Assembly: GCA_002409745.1 (NCBI GenBank)
Contig: DHOU01000012.1
Coordinates: 1-16,175 of the forward strand
Reading direction: 5' to 3'
DNA length: 16,175 bases
Source: Bacteroidales bacterium UBA5382
GTDB lineage: Bacteria > Bacteroidota > Bacteroidia > Bacteroidales > Dysgonomonadaceae
This document shows positions 1 to 8,276 of the stretch, piece after piece. Numbering within the stretch: position 1 is the first letter of the stretch; every line of letters begins with the position of its first letter. A program made the position numbers and the translations under genes. The notes beneath the pieces are model-generated. The model was not told the DNA's origin. It saw only the letters and a program-made list of their open reading frames with translations, and did no database searches.

Positions 1-340
1 GGGTATGGTCGGGAGTAGCCACCAGGACGGCATCGATGGATTTACCTATTTCCCCGAACATGACCCGCCAGTCCTTATAGCGTTTGGCTTTGGGGAAATC
101 GTTGAATGTCTTGGAGGCGTATCTCCAGTCCACATCGCATAAGGCGATGATGTTTTCGGTTTTCATGTTTGCCAGGTTGCGGCGACCCATCCCCCCGATA
201 CCGATACCGGCAATGTTCAGTTTATCACTCGGGGAGGTATACCCCCGTGCCTTTCCCAATATCGTGTTGGGAACAATGGTAAGACCGGCAGCCCCTAAAG
301 CCGCCGTCTTTAAAAAATTTCTACGTGAATACGTTGTCAT
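1..340 (-). CDS. Gfo/Idh/MocA-family oxidoreductase, Tat-exported, N-terminal part only
   Basis: The gene starts at 340 on the minus strand and runs off the left edge, leaving 113 residues. It begins MTTYSRRNFLKTAALGAAG, a twin-arginine signal (SRRNFLK followed by a hydrophobic stretch), so the product should be exported folded with its cofactor. After the signal comes a Rossmann start, LNIAGIGIGGMGRRNL, with the Gly-rich dinucleotide-binding loop, then IIALCDVD and, near the cut, DAVLVATPDHT, all typical of Gfo/Idh/MocA dehydrogenases that act on sugars or sugar acids with NAD(P). Only one base separates it from the susD stop, so it is most likely the third gene of the susCD operon and may process the imported glycan or its sugars. 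The substrate cannot be told from the N-terminus. Family assignment is firm; the role in the locus is inferred. Confidence 0.9.
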   Translation of the reverse strand, partial: MTTYSRRNFLKTAALGAAGLTIVPNTILGKARGYTSPSDKLNIAGIGIGGMGRRNLANMKTENIIALCDVDWRYASKTFNDFPKAKRYKDWRVMFGEIGKSIDAVLVATPDHT

Positions 341-341
341 A

Positions 342-2027
342 TTATTTATAGTTTTCATTTTGAGTCAAAACTCCGTTGGAACGGTCTATTTCAGCCTGAG
401 GAATCGGGAACGGCCAACTTCTATCCGATGCTTCACTTCCTTTTCCGGCATAATTGTATTTAGCGGAAAATGCTTGCATTGTTTTAACGTAATCTCCCCA
501 ACGAATTAAATCATATAAACGAAGGCCTTCCAATGCGAATTCCGCTCTTCGTTCATTCTTGATAACTTGTTCCAAATTATCCGTTATTTTTACAGCAAAC
601 CGGGATTCAAATATCGACTCATTGACATCTGTTAACGTTCCTTCAAATTTACGTTGGATGGCAAATTGATCTTTCTTTGATGTAGAAACAAAAGCTCTAT
701 GCCTAACCATATTGAGATATTTCACTACTTCATCTTTACTTCCCTCCGTTTTTAATACGGACTCAGCATAAATCAATAATGTTTCTGCATATCTTATCCA
801 ATAGGGAGCCCATTTACTTCGTTGCAAATTACCATCTACCCTATAATCATAGGGTACAAAAGCCTTACGATTTTGCAATAAACTAAAATTATAGTATCCC
901 TTATAATTATGGATTTCTTGGTCATTCCCTTTTTTGAAAATATCCCCATCGCTGATAATTGTAAATAATTTTCTGGGATCTTGAGTATCATAAGACATCG
1001 CCAAATCAGTTGTGGGAACATTGCCTCCCCATCCTCCCACATTATTCCTTCCGACATTCATGATAGCATAAGAATCGGTCAGGTATCCGGTTTCAGGGAC
1101 ATATTTGCTCAAACATGTAAATAGACATTCAGAAGAAGCAAATCCTTTGTCATAGTCTCCTCCGTATAAATCCTGAAAGTCGGTCGCCAATGCCAGTCCA
1201 CCGTTAGATATCACCTCTTTCGTCGCATTTTTCGCTATCGTATATTCTTCTTGTGCATTTCCCTGCATTTTGTTTTGTTCCATCAGTCCGGCAAAGAATA
1301 ATGCAATACGTCCTTTGAACGTATAGACAGCGTCTTTAGATACCCGCCCCAACTCAGTAGACAAATCAAAATTCTTTCTCCAAGGTAAATTCGGGTCATT
1401 TATGGCATCATCCAAATCCTTATATAACTGAACCCTTATTTCCTCCACTGATGCCTTTTCGAGTCTATCGGAAGGCGATTGAACCGTTGTTATTAGAGGA
1501 ACGCTTTCAAACGTATTGACTAAATCAAAATAATACCACGCCCGAAGAAACTTCATTTCGGAAATATAACGAGAAATAGTTTCCTTGCTAATAGGTTGCC
1601 CTCCGCTTGTTAAAGACAGATCTTCCTTACTTAATTGCGCGATACCGACATTACAGCGCCCGATACCTGTATAGCGCTGTGTCCAGGCTTCCTGTAACAA
1701 AGGATTACTGGAAAGCGGATATCCCTTCCCCAATTCGGTCGTTTGAGGCCGGTCACCGGCATCCGATCCGCCTCCATCGGCGTCATCCACACTTTCACTT
1801 CCAATTGCGACTCTATTAATGGAGTACGCAAAGCCATCATGTAAAGGAGCATAGCAGGAAGTCACCAATTTAAAAGCCGCATCATCCGTATTCATATACG
1901 CAGATTCATCCAAACGCCCCATGGGATCCCGATTAAGAAAAGAATCACTGCAGGATATTAAAAGGCACAGGCAGCTCAACAAAAGTATATATACATATTT
2001 TTTCATTGCATTTCTAATTTTATTCAT
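342..2027 (-). CDS. susD: SusD/RagB-family nutrient-binding outer-membrane lipoprotein
   Basis: A 561-residue surface lipoprotein that would cap the SusC barrel and bind the glycan or peptide before uptake. The N-terminus has a lipoprotein signal ending in LLISC, with the Cys as lipidation site, then the usual SDSFLNRDP start of mature SusD proteins. An acidic Gly-rich loop (SESVDDADGGGSDAGD) lies near residue 80. The C-terminal part has the family signature NERRAEFALEGLRLYDLIRWG. A second start, Met8 (2006), gives a more standard signal (MKKYVYILLL) and cannot be excluded; neither start has a clear Shine-Dalgarno. It lies 2 bp after the susC stop and 1 bp before the oxidoreductase, so one transcript is likely. 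SusD-type proteins differ greatly between loci, so the ligand is not predictable here. The symbol is used in the family sense, not as the starch-specific gene. Confidence 0.95.
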   Translation of the reverse strand: MNKIRNAMKKYVYILLLSCLCLLISCSDSFLNRDPMGRLDESAYMNTDDAAFKLVTSCYAPLHDGFAYSINRVAIGSESVDDADGGGSDAGDRPQTTELGKGYPLSSNPLLQEAWTQRYTGIGRCNVGIAQLSKEDLSLTSGGQPISKETISRYISEMKFLRAWYYFDLVNTFESVPLITTVQSPSDRLEKASVEEIRVQLYKDLDDAINDPNLPWRKNFDLSTELGRVSKDAVYTFKGRIALFFAGLMEQNKMQGNAQEEYTIAKNATKEVISNGGLALATDFQDLYGGDYDKGFASSECLFTCLSKYVPETGYLTDSYAIMNVGRNNVGGWGGNVPTTDLAMSYDTQDPRKLFTIISDGDIFKKGNDQEIHNYKGYYNFSLLQNRKAFVPYDYRVDGNLQRSKWAPYWIRYAETLLIYAESVLKTEGSKDEVVKYLNMVRHRAFVSTSKKDQFAIQRKFEGTLTDVNESIFESRFAVKITDNLEQVIKNERRAEFALEGLRLYDLIRWGDYVKTMQAFSAKYNYAGKGSEASDRSWPFPIPQAEIDRSNGVLTQNENYK

Positions 2028-2029
2028 GA

Positions 2030-5000
2030 TTAAAAAGCCAAATTTATTCCCATCATATAAGTAGCGGACTGAGGATAATAACCATCGTCAACGCCATTAT
2101 TAAGCGGGTTGCTATTACCAATTTCAGGATCCAATCCGGTATATTTTGTAAAGGTGAGTAAGTTATATGCACCTACCCATATTCTAATACTGGCAATATT
2201 ATAATGAGATAATATGCTTTGCGGTAAAGAATATCCTAATTGAATATTCTTTAATCTCAAATAAGATCCGTCCTCTACCAACCAATCCGAGACCTGAAGA
2301 TTATTGGTGTTGTCCGTATTTATTTGAAACTGTTCGTTGGTCGAATTTGTCGGAGACCACGCTTTTTTCATTAAATCTTTAGGAGCATTATACCATCCCA
2401 CACCGGAATTCATGTCGATCTTTTTTGCATTCATTATCTTATTTCCATAAGTGCCTTGGAATAGAAGCGATAGGTCAAAACCCTTGTAATCGGCTGCTAT
2501 ATTAAATCCATAACTCATTTTCGGGAAAGGATTACCGATATTTGTCCTGTCATTTGCATTAATGGCGCCATCGCCATTCAAATCTAAAAATTTCAAATCT
2601 CCAGGGCGGGCCGTTGACTGAATTAATCCACCCTCTTTGTTTTTATAGGCTTTTATCTCAGCTTCATTTTGAAAAATACCATCCGTTTTCAGTCCATAAA
2701 AGTAACCAATCGGTTTTCCTTCTTCTGTTTTAGTGGTAGTAACCGTTATCCATCCTCCACCATACAAGGGTTCGCCCCCGCCCAAACTCAAAACCTCATT
2801 ATTGAAAGTAAACAGATTAGCTCCCAACGAATAATTAAAATCTTGAATGGAATTTCTATATTTTACATCTATTTCCCATCCTTTATTCCGAATGCTTCCT
2901 GCATTTACCCATGGATTATTAGGAAATCCCAGATAAGATGGTAGCGGAACTTTCAAAAGCATATCTTTTGTCTTTTTCTGGAAATAGTCTATATTGAGGT
3001 TCAACGTGTTCTTGAAGAATCCTAAATCGAGTCCTATATCAAACTGTTCGGTGGTTTCCCATTTTACATTCGAATTACCCATTAAGTTATTTCCTCCCAT
3101 TAATTGAGAATTAAAATTACTTCCAAACAAATAATATCCCCAATTTCCCGTAAAGGTCGACTGATAAGCTCCGCCTCTGTTACTTGCGTCGTTGATGTCA
3201 TAAATAGCCTGATTACCAATTTGTCCCCAGCTTGCACGTAATTTTCCATTTGAAAGCCAATCCAGATTATTCAAAAATGATTCTTCCGAGAAATTCCATC
3301 CTGCGGAGAAAGAAGGGAAGGTTCCCCATTTATATCCGGGTCCGAAATTCGAAGAACCGTCTCGACGGATATTAGCAGTGAATAAATACCGGTCTTTATA
3401 AGAATAAAACAGACGCGTAAATAATGACTGTAATGCCGATTCGGATTTCCAACCACTTGCAGCAGGGTTTTTTGAAGCTGCATCTAATATTCTTTGAGCC
3501 TCATCATTACTTACCAATCCTTGACGTGAGGCTGACGTCGCTTCCGATTTTGTTTCTTCGGCGGAAGTGCCGATCATGGCTAAGAGAGTATGTTCGCCGA
3601 AGGTTTTATTAAAAGTCAAGGTATTATCCCACACCCAATAATCGGAGTTTGAATAATTTTTGCTCACGGTTGCATCATTTGCGAATTGATCTCCGTCCAG
3701 ATAAAATTTAGGATTAAAACCATCGGATCCTCCTCTATATAAATCGACACCTACGCTTGTTTTAAATTTTAGCCAAGAAGTTAAGCTCGCTTCAAAATTC
3801 AGGCCGCCTTTTAAAGACAGATCGTTCCATACATTATCTTTACGAATATCCGTCTGAGCAACCGGATTTTCCTTATTGGTCAACAGTATAGGGGAATACC
3901 ATGAATAGCGATCATTCGGATCTACTTGATCCATAAAAAAACTTGACTCCAAAAAATCAGGAATGTTTTTTAATCCTTTTCTATATACCGGAGAGATCGG
4001 ATCGGCTGTGAATGCAATAAAAGAAGTATTAAAGCCGGGAGAATTTTCTGTCACATTTCTTCTGGATTGTTTAATCACCCCTATATTCCCAGCCATTTTC
4101 AACCATTTATACATTTGGTGATCGATATTTGTCAGCCACGAAATTCTATCGAAATCCGAGCCGTTTATGATGCCATCTTGTTTCATATATCCCAGATTGG
4201 TGTGATATGCCAAGTTATTAGCACTTCCCGAAATGGATAAATCATAATTCTGAACGGGAGCATTTTTATGATTGATTTCTTTCCACCAATTCGTTCCCTC
4301 TTCACTTCCGGTATTCTCTTTCAAAAACTGTAAGATTTTGTTCTTTTGATCATCGGTATAAAAGGGCGCATTTCCGGCATTTGTATTCGCCAGATTTTTA
4401 TAATCGATAAATTCCGAAGCATTCATGACATCATAAGTCTTTATAGGATTTTGCACGCCATAATAGGCATCCAATGTGATTCGGGTTTTACTTTCACCGC
4501 TCTCCCCTCTGTTTGTAGAGATAATAATTACCCCATTGGCTGCCCGGGATCCGTAAATAGCCGTTGCAGAAGCATCTTTTAATATTTCCATTGATGCAAT
4601 ATTATTCGGATTCAGCCATCCTATGTCTGTTTGAGGCAATCCATCTACGATATACAACGGATTATTATTATTCACGGTACCTACTCCGCGCACCCTTACG
4701 GTAGGAGGTGTGCCGGGGCTTCCTCCGGTTGAAGTGACGGTAACTCCCGCTGTTTTACCTTGTAAAGCATCTGCGATACTCCTAACAGGTAAATTTTTCA
4801 GATCGTCTCCCGACACCTGGCTTAAAGCTCCTGTCAGATCACTTTTTTTCATGCTTCCATATCCAACGACCACCACTTCTTCTAACGCTTCCGTATCTTC
4901 TTGCAACACGATATTTACGGTTGTTTTGCCGTTAAGAGCAATGGTTTGCGAAAGCATTCCGACATACGAAACCTCCAATACGGCATTGGGCGATACATTC

Positions 5001-5203
5001 GGTAAAATAAAGTCGCCTTCGGCATCGGTAACAGTGCCGGCTCCTGTTCCCTGTATTTTCACCGATACGCCTATCAAAGGCTCTCCTTTTGCATCTGTAA
5101 CCGTTCCTTTCACGGTAACGGCTTGTGCAAACAAACATACGGAAAATGTCCACATCAAGAGGAGCATCATTCCTTTCGTTAAATTTAAAATCACTTCTTT
5201 CAT
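2030..5203 (-). CDS. susC: SusC/RagA-family TonB-linked outer-membrane transporter
   Basis: A 1057-residue TonB-dependent transporter that pairs with the SusD-like lipoprotein to import a bound ligand across the outer membrane. The signal peptide covers about residues 1-27 (cleavage after CLFAQA). A carboxypeptidase-regulatory-like domain follows at about 29-103 (VKGTVTDAKGEPLIGVSV), then a TonB-box-like EEVVVVGYG at 108-116. The plug is at about 118-232 and carries the SusC signature LYIVDGLP and MEILKDASATAIYGSRAANG. The rest is a beta-barrel ending in the aromatic residue of GINLAF. Length and domain order are normal for the family. No HTCS, SusR-like regulator or sigma/anti-sigma pair is visible upstream; the nearest regulators are the divergent XRE genes. 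The ligand is unknown. Confidence 0.96.
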   Translation of the reverse strand: MKEVILNLTKGMMLLLMWTFSVCLFAQAVTVKGTVTDAKGEPLIGVSVKIQGTGAGTVTDAEGDFILPNVSPNAVLEVSYVGMLSQTIALNGKTTVNIVLQEDTEALEEVVVVGYGSMKKSDLTGALSQVSGDDLKNLPVRSIADALQGKTAGVTVTSTGGSPGTPPTVRVRGVGTVNNNNPLYIVDGLPQTDIGWLNPNNIASMEILKDASATAIYGSRAANGVIIISTNRGESGESKTRITLDAYYGVQNPIKTYDVMNASEFIDYKNLANTNAGNAPFYTDDQKNKILQFLKENTGSEEGTNWWKEINHKNAPVQNYDLSISGSANNLAYHTNLGYMKQDGIINGSDFDRISWLTNIDHQMYKWLKMAGNIGVIKQSRRNVTENSPGFNTSFIAFTADPISPVYRKGLKNIPDFLESSFFMDQVDPNDRYSWYSPILLTNKENPVAQTDIRKDNVWNDLSLKGGLNFEASLTSWLKFKTSVGVDLYRGGSDGFNPKFYLDGDQFANDATVSKNYSNSDYWVWDNTLTFNKTFGEHTLLAMIGTSAEETKSEATSASRQGLVSNDEAQRILDAASKNPAASGWKSESALQSLFTRLFYSYKDRYLFTANIRRDGSSNFGPGYKWGTFPSFSAGWNFSEESFLNNLDWLSNGKLRASWGQIGNQAIYDINDASNRGGAYQSTFTGNWGYYLFGSNFNSQLMGGNNLMGNSNVKWETTEQFDIGLDLGFFKNTLNLNIDYFQKKTKDMLLKVPLPSYLGFPNNPWVNAGSIRNKGWEIDVKYRNSIQDFNYSLGANLFTFNNEVLSLGGGEPLYGGGWITVTTTKTEEGKPIGYFYGLKTDGIFQNEAEIKAYKNKEGGLIQSTARPGDLKFLDLNGDGAINANDRTNIGNPFPKMSYGFNIAADYKGFDLSLLFQGTYGNKIMNAKKIDMNSGVGWYNAPKDLMKKAWSPTNSTNEQFQINTDNTNNLQVSDWLVEDGSYLRLKNIQLGYSLPQSILSHYNIASIRIWVGAYNLLTFTKYTGLDPEIGNSNPLNNGVDDGYYPQSATYMMGINLAF

Positions 5204-5339
5204 TCTTAGATTTTGTTTTAAATTGATTGATTATTTACGAGATATTAGTATAAGCAAACTTTACGGGCTTGTTTTACTAGTAGAATGGTACACGGATAAG
5301 TTCATAGATCGAATAAATGTCGGTGTATCTTCATGCAGG

Positions 5340-5371
5340 CAAAATTAGATGTTCCCGACTCCGACGCCAAA
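5340..5371 (-). promoter_or_regulatory. Candidate Bacteroidetes promoter for the susCD operon
   Basis: On the minus strand TTTG (5371-5368) and TAATTTTG (5347-5340) are separated by 20 bp, matching the TTTG / TAnnTTTG pattern. Transcription would start near 5333 and leave a leader of about 130 nt before susC. The match is from pattern alone. The divergent promoter of the first XRE gene begins about 20 bp away, so the two could share a control site. Confidence 0.5.
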
Positions 5372-5391
5372 AAAAACAGTTTGACATTTAT

Positions 5392-5420
5392 TTTGAATCG
5401 CTTGATTTTTATTACCTTTG
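5392..5420 (+). promoter_or_regulatory. Bacteroidetes promoter for the first XRE gene
   Basis: TTTG at 5392-5395 and TACCTTTG at 5413-5420 with a 17-bp spacer fit the consensus well. The -7 element overlaps a possible TTG start at 5418, so that start would lie outside the transcript and the ATG at 5454 is the likely one. The string ATTACCTTTGCT is repeated before the second XRE gene. Confidence 0.65.
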
Positions 5421-5453
5421 CTGAAACGTATTCACTTTGAAAAATTTAATAAA

Positions 5454-5843
5454 ATGATTGCTGAGTCAAGAGAAAAAATAAGCAGAAAGCATATCGGGCG
5501 AAATGTGCAAAGGGTTCGCACGTATTTTGGGATCAAGCAGGAGGTTTTGGCTGCCGATCTTGGTATTAGCCAGTCGGAAGTGTCGAAGATCGAAAATCAG
5601 GATGAAATAGAGGAAGGATTATTATCCCGAATTGCCGGCGTTTTGGGCGTTTCTCCGGAGGTAATCAAAGATTTTGACTCAGAAAAGGCCATTTATAATA
5701 TTAATAATATCAGAGATAATACTTTCGAAGAAGGTTCTACATCCATTGCTCAACAATTTAATCCGATAGATAAAATAATAGAGTTGTACGAACGTTTATT
5801 ACAAAGTGAGAAGGAGAAGAACGAGTTGTTGAAAAATAAATGA
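5454..5843 (+). CDS. Small XRE-family helix-turn-helix regulator (copy 1)
   Basis: A 129-residue cytoplasmic DNA-binding protein. Start ATG 5454 was chosen because the promoter covers the upstream TTG start. The HTH lies at about residues 16-72: IGRNVQRVRTYFGIKQ, the recognition segment ISQSEVSKIENQ, then LGVSPEVIKDF. A linker with YNINN follows, and the tail is a charged, probably coiled-coil helix (PIDKIIELYERLLQSEKEK) likely used for self-association. The next gene has the same layout, so the pair looks like a tandem duplication. It resembles small repressors found next to mobile elements and in Bacteroides capsule or phage regions. Targets are unknown; the divergent susC promoter is a nearby candidate, but that is inference. 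Confidence 0.88.
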   Translation: MIAESREKISRKHIGRNVQRVRTYFGIKQEVLAADLGISQSEVSKIENQDEIEEGLLSRIAGVLGVSPEVIKDFDSEKAIYNINNIRDNTFEEGSTSIAQQFNPIDKIIELYERLLQSEKEKNELLKNK

Positions 5844-5858
5844 TTCTTATTACCTTTG
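5828..5858 (+). promoter_or_regulatory. Promoter for the second XRE gene
   Basis: TACCTTTG at 5851-5858 preceded by a TTTG-like GTTG at 5828-5831 with a 19-bp spacer. The segment ATTACCTTTGCT matches the promoter of the first XRE gene exactly, and the upstream half lies within the last codons of that gene. The promoter was therefore probably copied together with the coding module. Confidence 0.6.
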
Positions 5859-5892
5859 CTTTTAATATAAACCATACATAAATATGTAAAGA

Positions 5893-6291
5893 ATGGAAAC
5901 GATAAATCACGACAATGCAGTTCACCTTGGGAGGAAAATTGAACGGGTGCGCCACCTTCGGGGCATGACGCAAACAGAATTAGGTGAGCGATTGGGAATA
6001 ACAAAGCAAGCTGTCTCGAAAATAGAGCAAACAGACAAATTTGATGACAAACGCCTTGAAGAAATTGCTTCGGCATTAGGTGTAACCGTAGAAGGATTGA
6101 AGAAATACAACGAAGAAACAGTATTTTATAATACGAATAACTCTTACGAAAACTGTTGTGTCTCAACAAATGGTGTAGGTAATAATCACACATTTAACCA
6201 TTCTCCCATAGAAAAGATCGTTGAGTTCTATGAGAAACAGTTGGAGAAAGAAAGGGAGAAGTTCGAGTCTTTAAAAAAAGAGAAAGAATAG
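5893..6291 (+). CDS. Small XRE-family helix-turn-helix regulator (copy 2)
   Basis: A 132-residue homologue of the preceding regulator. The HTH lies at about residues 12-70: LGRKIERVRHLRGMTQTEL, then ITKQAVSKIEQ, then LGVTVEGLKKY. The YNTNN linker and a charged terminal helix (PIEKIVEFYEKQLEKEREK) match copy 1. It has its own promoter, so the two regulators can be made separately. Near the 3' end the coding strand has a run of seven A (6273-6279). A -1 slip there would skip the TAG at 6289 and continue into the frame of the ORF at 6303-6422, giving about 176 residues. Length agreement with copy 1 suggests the 132-residue form is complete, but the longer form is possible. Confidence 0.87.
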   Translation: METINHDNAVHLGRKIERVRHLRGMTQTELGERLGITKQAVSKIEQTDKFDDKRLEEIASALGVTVEGLKKYNEETVFYNTNNSYENCCVSTNGVGNNHTFNHSPIEKIVEFYEKQLEKEREKFESLKKEKE

Positions 6292-6302
6292 ATGTTTGCG
6301 AG

Positions 6303-6422
6303 ATGCTCAAGGCTATCTGCAACAACTGTGTTTTAAAAGAGATGGTAAAAGAATTAATTTCTACCAAAAATGAAGAAATCCGTTGGCTGAGAGAAGAAAT
6401 TAAGACATTGAAAAACAAATGA
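6303..6422 (+). CDS. 39-codon coiled-coil ORF, possible third module tail or frameshift extension
   Basis: This ORF encodes 39 residues: a Cys pair (ICNNC) and a charged helix ending KNEEIRWLREEIKTLKNK. Its last codons and following bases (LKNK, TGA, then a T-rich stretch) resemble the end of the first XRE gene and the promoter after it, so it may be the remnant of a third copied module. Its frame is open upstream through the A7 run at the end of the second XRE gene, so it could also be a C-terminal extension made by -1 frameshifting. No own promoter or clear ribosome binding site is seen. Whether it is translated is unknown. Confidence 0.35.
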   Translation: MLKAICNNCVLKEMVKELISTKNEEIRWLREEIKTLKNK

Positions 6423-6497
6423 TTTTTTTACTGCCGTTGCCGGAACGGATTTACAGAAATCAAATACAATACGCGAAGATTGAAAGAGGTAAATCCG

Positions 6498-6689
6498 CTC
6501 CGAAAAGGATTATTACACGGAGAATTCACAGAGACGCCACACGGAGTTCTCAGAGATTTCTCTCTTGCTGATGCAAACTTCCGAAGCAATATATTCATTT
6601 TCAACTGCAAATGTAAATCTCTTTTTTCTCTGTGTTCTCTGTGAAACCTCTATGTAACTCTGTGAAACTTTCATTCGGACTTTTCGGAG
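6498..6689. repeat. Inverted-repeat element with CACAGAG sub-repeats (gene-free interval 6423-6726)
   Basis: The 304-bp gap between the XRE cluster and the relic ORF has no convincing gene. It contains a 10-bp inverted repeat, CTCCGAAAAG (6498-6507) and CTTTTCGGAG (6680-6689). Inside, both arms carry imperfect copies of TTCACAGAG-like units: ATTCACAGAG and ACACGGAG on the left, CTCTGTG three times on the right. The transcript could fold into a long imperfect hairpin about 190 nt in length. It has no transposase and looks like a non-autonomous or REP-like intergenic repeat. Related CTCTGTG-type repeats occur between genes in many bacteria (from memory). Confidence 0.55.
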
Positions 6690-6726
6690 TACTCTCAAGA
6701 GGTTTAATAAATAAAGCAGCAAAATT

Positions 6727-6840
6727 ATGGGACAAGATGCATTAAAAATAGAACTCATAGAATGGCTCGCACGTCTTGAAGATGAAGATACAATCCGTTA
6801 TCTGAAAGTTGTAAAGGACGGCACTTCTCAACTCGGTTAA
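6727..6840 (+). pseudogene. 37-codon ORF resembling the N-terminus of a small Bacteroidetes antitoxin
   Basis: Reads MGQDALKIELIEWLARLED, then DTIRYLKVVKDGTSQLG and stop. From memory, the pattern (A/V)LKIELIEWL..LED...(Y)LK.(V/L)KD opens the roughly 70-80-residue antitoxins that sit beside RelE/ParE toxins in Bacteroidetes. Those continue with a Trp-rich and acidic C-terminal half that is missing here. No toxin gene follows; the stop overlaps by 3 bp the end of the convergent ATPase gene. It is best read as a truncated relic, though a short functional peptide is possible. No clear promoter was found. Confidence 0.4.
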
Positions 6841-8177
6841 AGAAATTGTGCCATATAAACCGGTAAGCATATCAAGTCGCGCTCTTTACGCAAGTCTTTG
6901 GTGTATAACAAATATCTGTTCAGGATTCTATCGGAATATTTGGCGTTAAACGCGTCTAAAGATGCATGAGCCTTATAACCCGATGATTTCACCTCTATAG
7001 GACAAATTTTGTTTTTCCTTGCCAGTAAAAAATCAATTTCGTAGTTATGATTGCCCCTTTCTTTGGGAAAAGTGTAGTAAAATAGTTCATTGCCTGATGC
7101 ACGTAGCATTTGTGCGATTACATTCTCATAAAGATATCCCAAATCGGTGTTTAAGTTATCGTTTAATAGCTTTTGGTAAATGATGTTTTCCGTAAAGTCT
7201 CTGTCTTTGAATGCCAAGGTGGTGAATAATCCAGTATCGCTCAAAAACATTTTATAACGTTTTAGGTCTTTGTGCAACGACAACCCGGCACTTGGGTCGT
7301 CAGCATGATACGCTAACGAAATGGTCATAGAATCCTGCATATCTGCGATAATTTCGCCAACCCTGTCATTTCTCCCATTTTCTATCACACTGGAAACCTG
7401 ATACCTTGAACTGTTCTTATTCAGTTCGGCGGGGATAGCGTCAAAAAGCAACGAAGCCTTGCCTGTCGGGTCGATCTTTCGGAAGTCCTCCTCATAGAGT
7501 TCCAAAATATTCCTTTTGATCTGATCGACTGAACTTAAATTATTAGTTTCCAAATATTCATCCACGACTTGCGGCATTCCGCCCACTAACATATACAAGC
7601 GAAAGTCCCGCATCAAGCGTCTGTTCAGATCGTCTCCCAACGGTTTTTTATTATCATAAGCTGTCTTGATGAACGGTATTGTTACAGTATCCCCCAATGC
7701 CCATCGGAATTCTTCATAATCCATTGGGTACAAGTTTACTCTCGTTTCTTCACTTGGAATAACGATATCACGGATATTCTTTTTTATGGATAACAGAGAA
7801 CCTGTTTCTATATAATCATATCGATGATCTTTTACCAAATGCTTAATTGCCTGGCGAGCCAATGGTTGTGTTTGAACTTCATCGAAGATGATTACTGAAT
7901 TACGTTCTTGTAAACTTGTTTTATAGATAACTTGAAGGCGCAAGAAAAAGTAATTTAAATCGGACAAATCGCGAAACAATTCGTTGACTTCTTTTGGTGC
8001 AATGGAAAAATCGATTAAGATGTAGGAGGCATATTCCTTTTGTGCAAATTCTTCCGCTATTGTAGATTTCCCGACACGCCTCGCTCCTTTGATTAACAGC
8101 GCCGTTTTACCATTCTGCTCCTGTTTCCATTTAAGCATCCGGTCATACAATTTTCGTCGAAATATTCTATTGTCCAT
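6837..8177 (-). CDS. AAA_14 / DUF4143 ATP-binding protein
   Basis: A 446-residue cytoplasmic ATPase of the widespread AAA_14-DUF4143 family, whose biological role is not settled. Walker A is GARRVGKST at 31-39, Walker B is VIIFDEVQ at 95-102, and a sensor-like ETGSLL is at 124-129. The second half is the DUF4143 region. Near the C-terminus EIDFLLARKNKICPIEVKSS (about 380-399) has the spacing of a PD-(D/E)xK nuclease-like core (Glu380/Asp382, Glu395-x-Lys397). Length is normal for the family. It has its own promoter and stands 162 bp from the end of the cobalamin operon on the same strand, so read-through is possible but no functional link is apparent. These genes often move between genomes. 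Confidence 0.92.
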   Translation of the reverse strand: MDNRIFRRKLYDRMLKWKQEQNGKTALLIKGARRVGKSTIAEEFAQKEYASYILIDFSIAPKEVNELFRDLSDLNYFFLRLQVIYKTSLQERNSVIIFDEVQTQPLARQAIKHLVKDHRYDYIETGSLLSIKKNIRDIVIPSEETRVNLYPMDYEEFRWALGDTVTIPFIKTAYDNKKPLGDDLNRRLMRDFRLYMLVGGMPQVVDEYLETNNLSSVDQIKRNILELYEEDFRKIDPTGKASLLFDAIPAELNKNSSRYQVSSVIENGRNDRVGEIIADMQDSMTISLAYHADDPSAGLSLHKDLKRYKMFLSDTGLFTTLAFKDRDFTENIIYQKLLNDNLNTDLGYLYENVIAQMLRASGNELFYYTFPKERGNHNYEIDFLLARKNKICPIEVKSSGYKAHASLDAFNAKYSDRILNRYLLYTKDLRKERDLICLPVYMAQFL

Positions 8178-8246
8178 TTTCTAAATCTTTTAACGTATAG
8201 TTGCCATTTGGCTCTTCTTTCCTCTTTTACCCGGCTCAATTGTCTA

Positions 8247-8276
8247 CAAAGTTAATGATTTGTCAGGAATCGCAAA
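8247..8276 (-). promoter_or_regulatory. Promoter of the AAA_14 ATPase gene
   Basis: On the minus strand TTTG (8276-8273) and TAACTTTG (8254-8247) are 18 bp apart, a close match to the Bacteroidetes consensus. The predicted start near 8240 leaves a leader of about 63 nt. The -33 element lies inside one copy of the direct repeat at 8269-8315. Confidence 0.6.

Noticed and set aside
84..509. 141-codon plus-strand ORF at the left edge
   Set aside because: It lies opposite the oxidoreductase signal peptide and the end of susD, both firmly supported.
5418..5453. TTG start of the first XRE gene
   Set aside because: The TTG lies within the -7 element, upstream of the predicted transcription start; ATG 5454 directly precedes the conserved region.
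5750..6193. 147-codon minus-strand ORF over the XRE genes
   Set aside because: Antisense to two HTH genes with clear promoters; its product is a low-complexity Leu/Phe/Ser-rich shadow.
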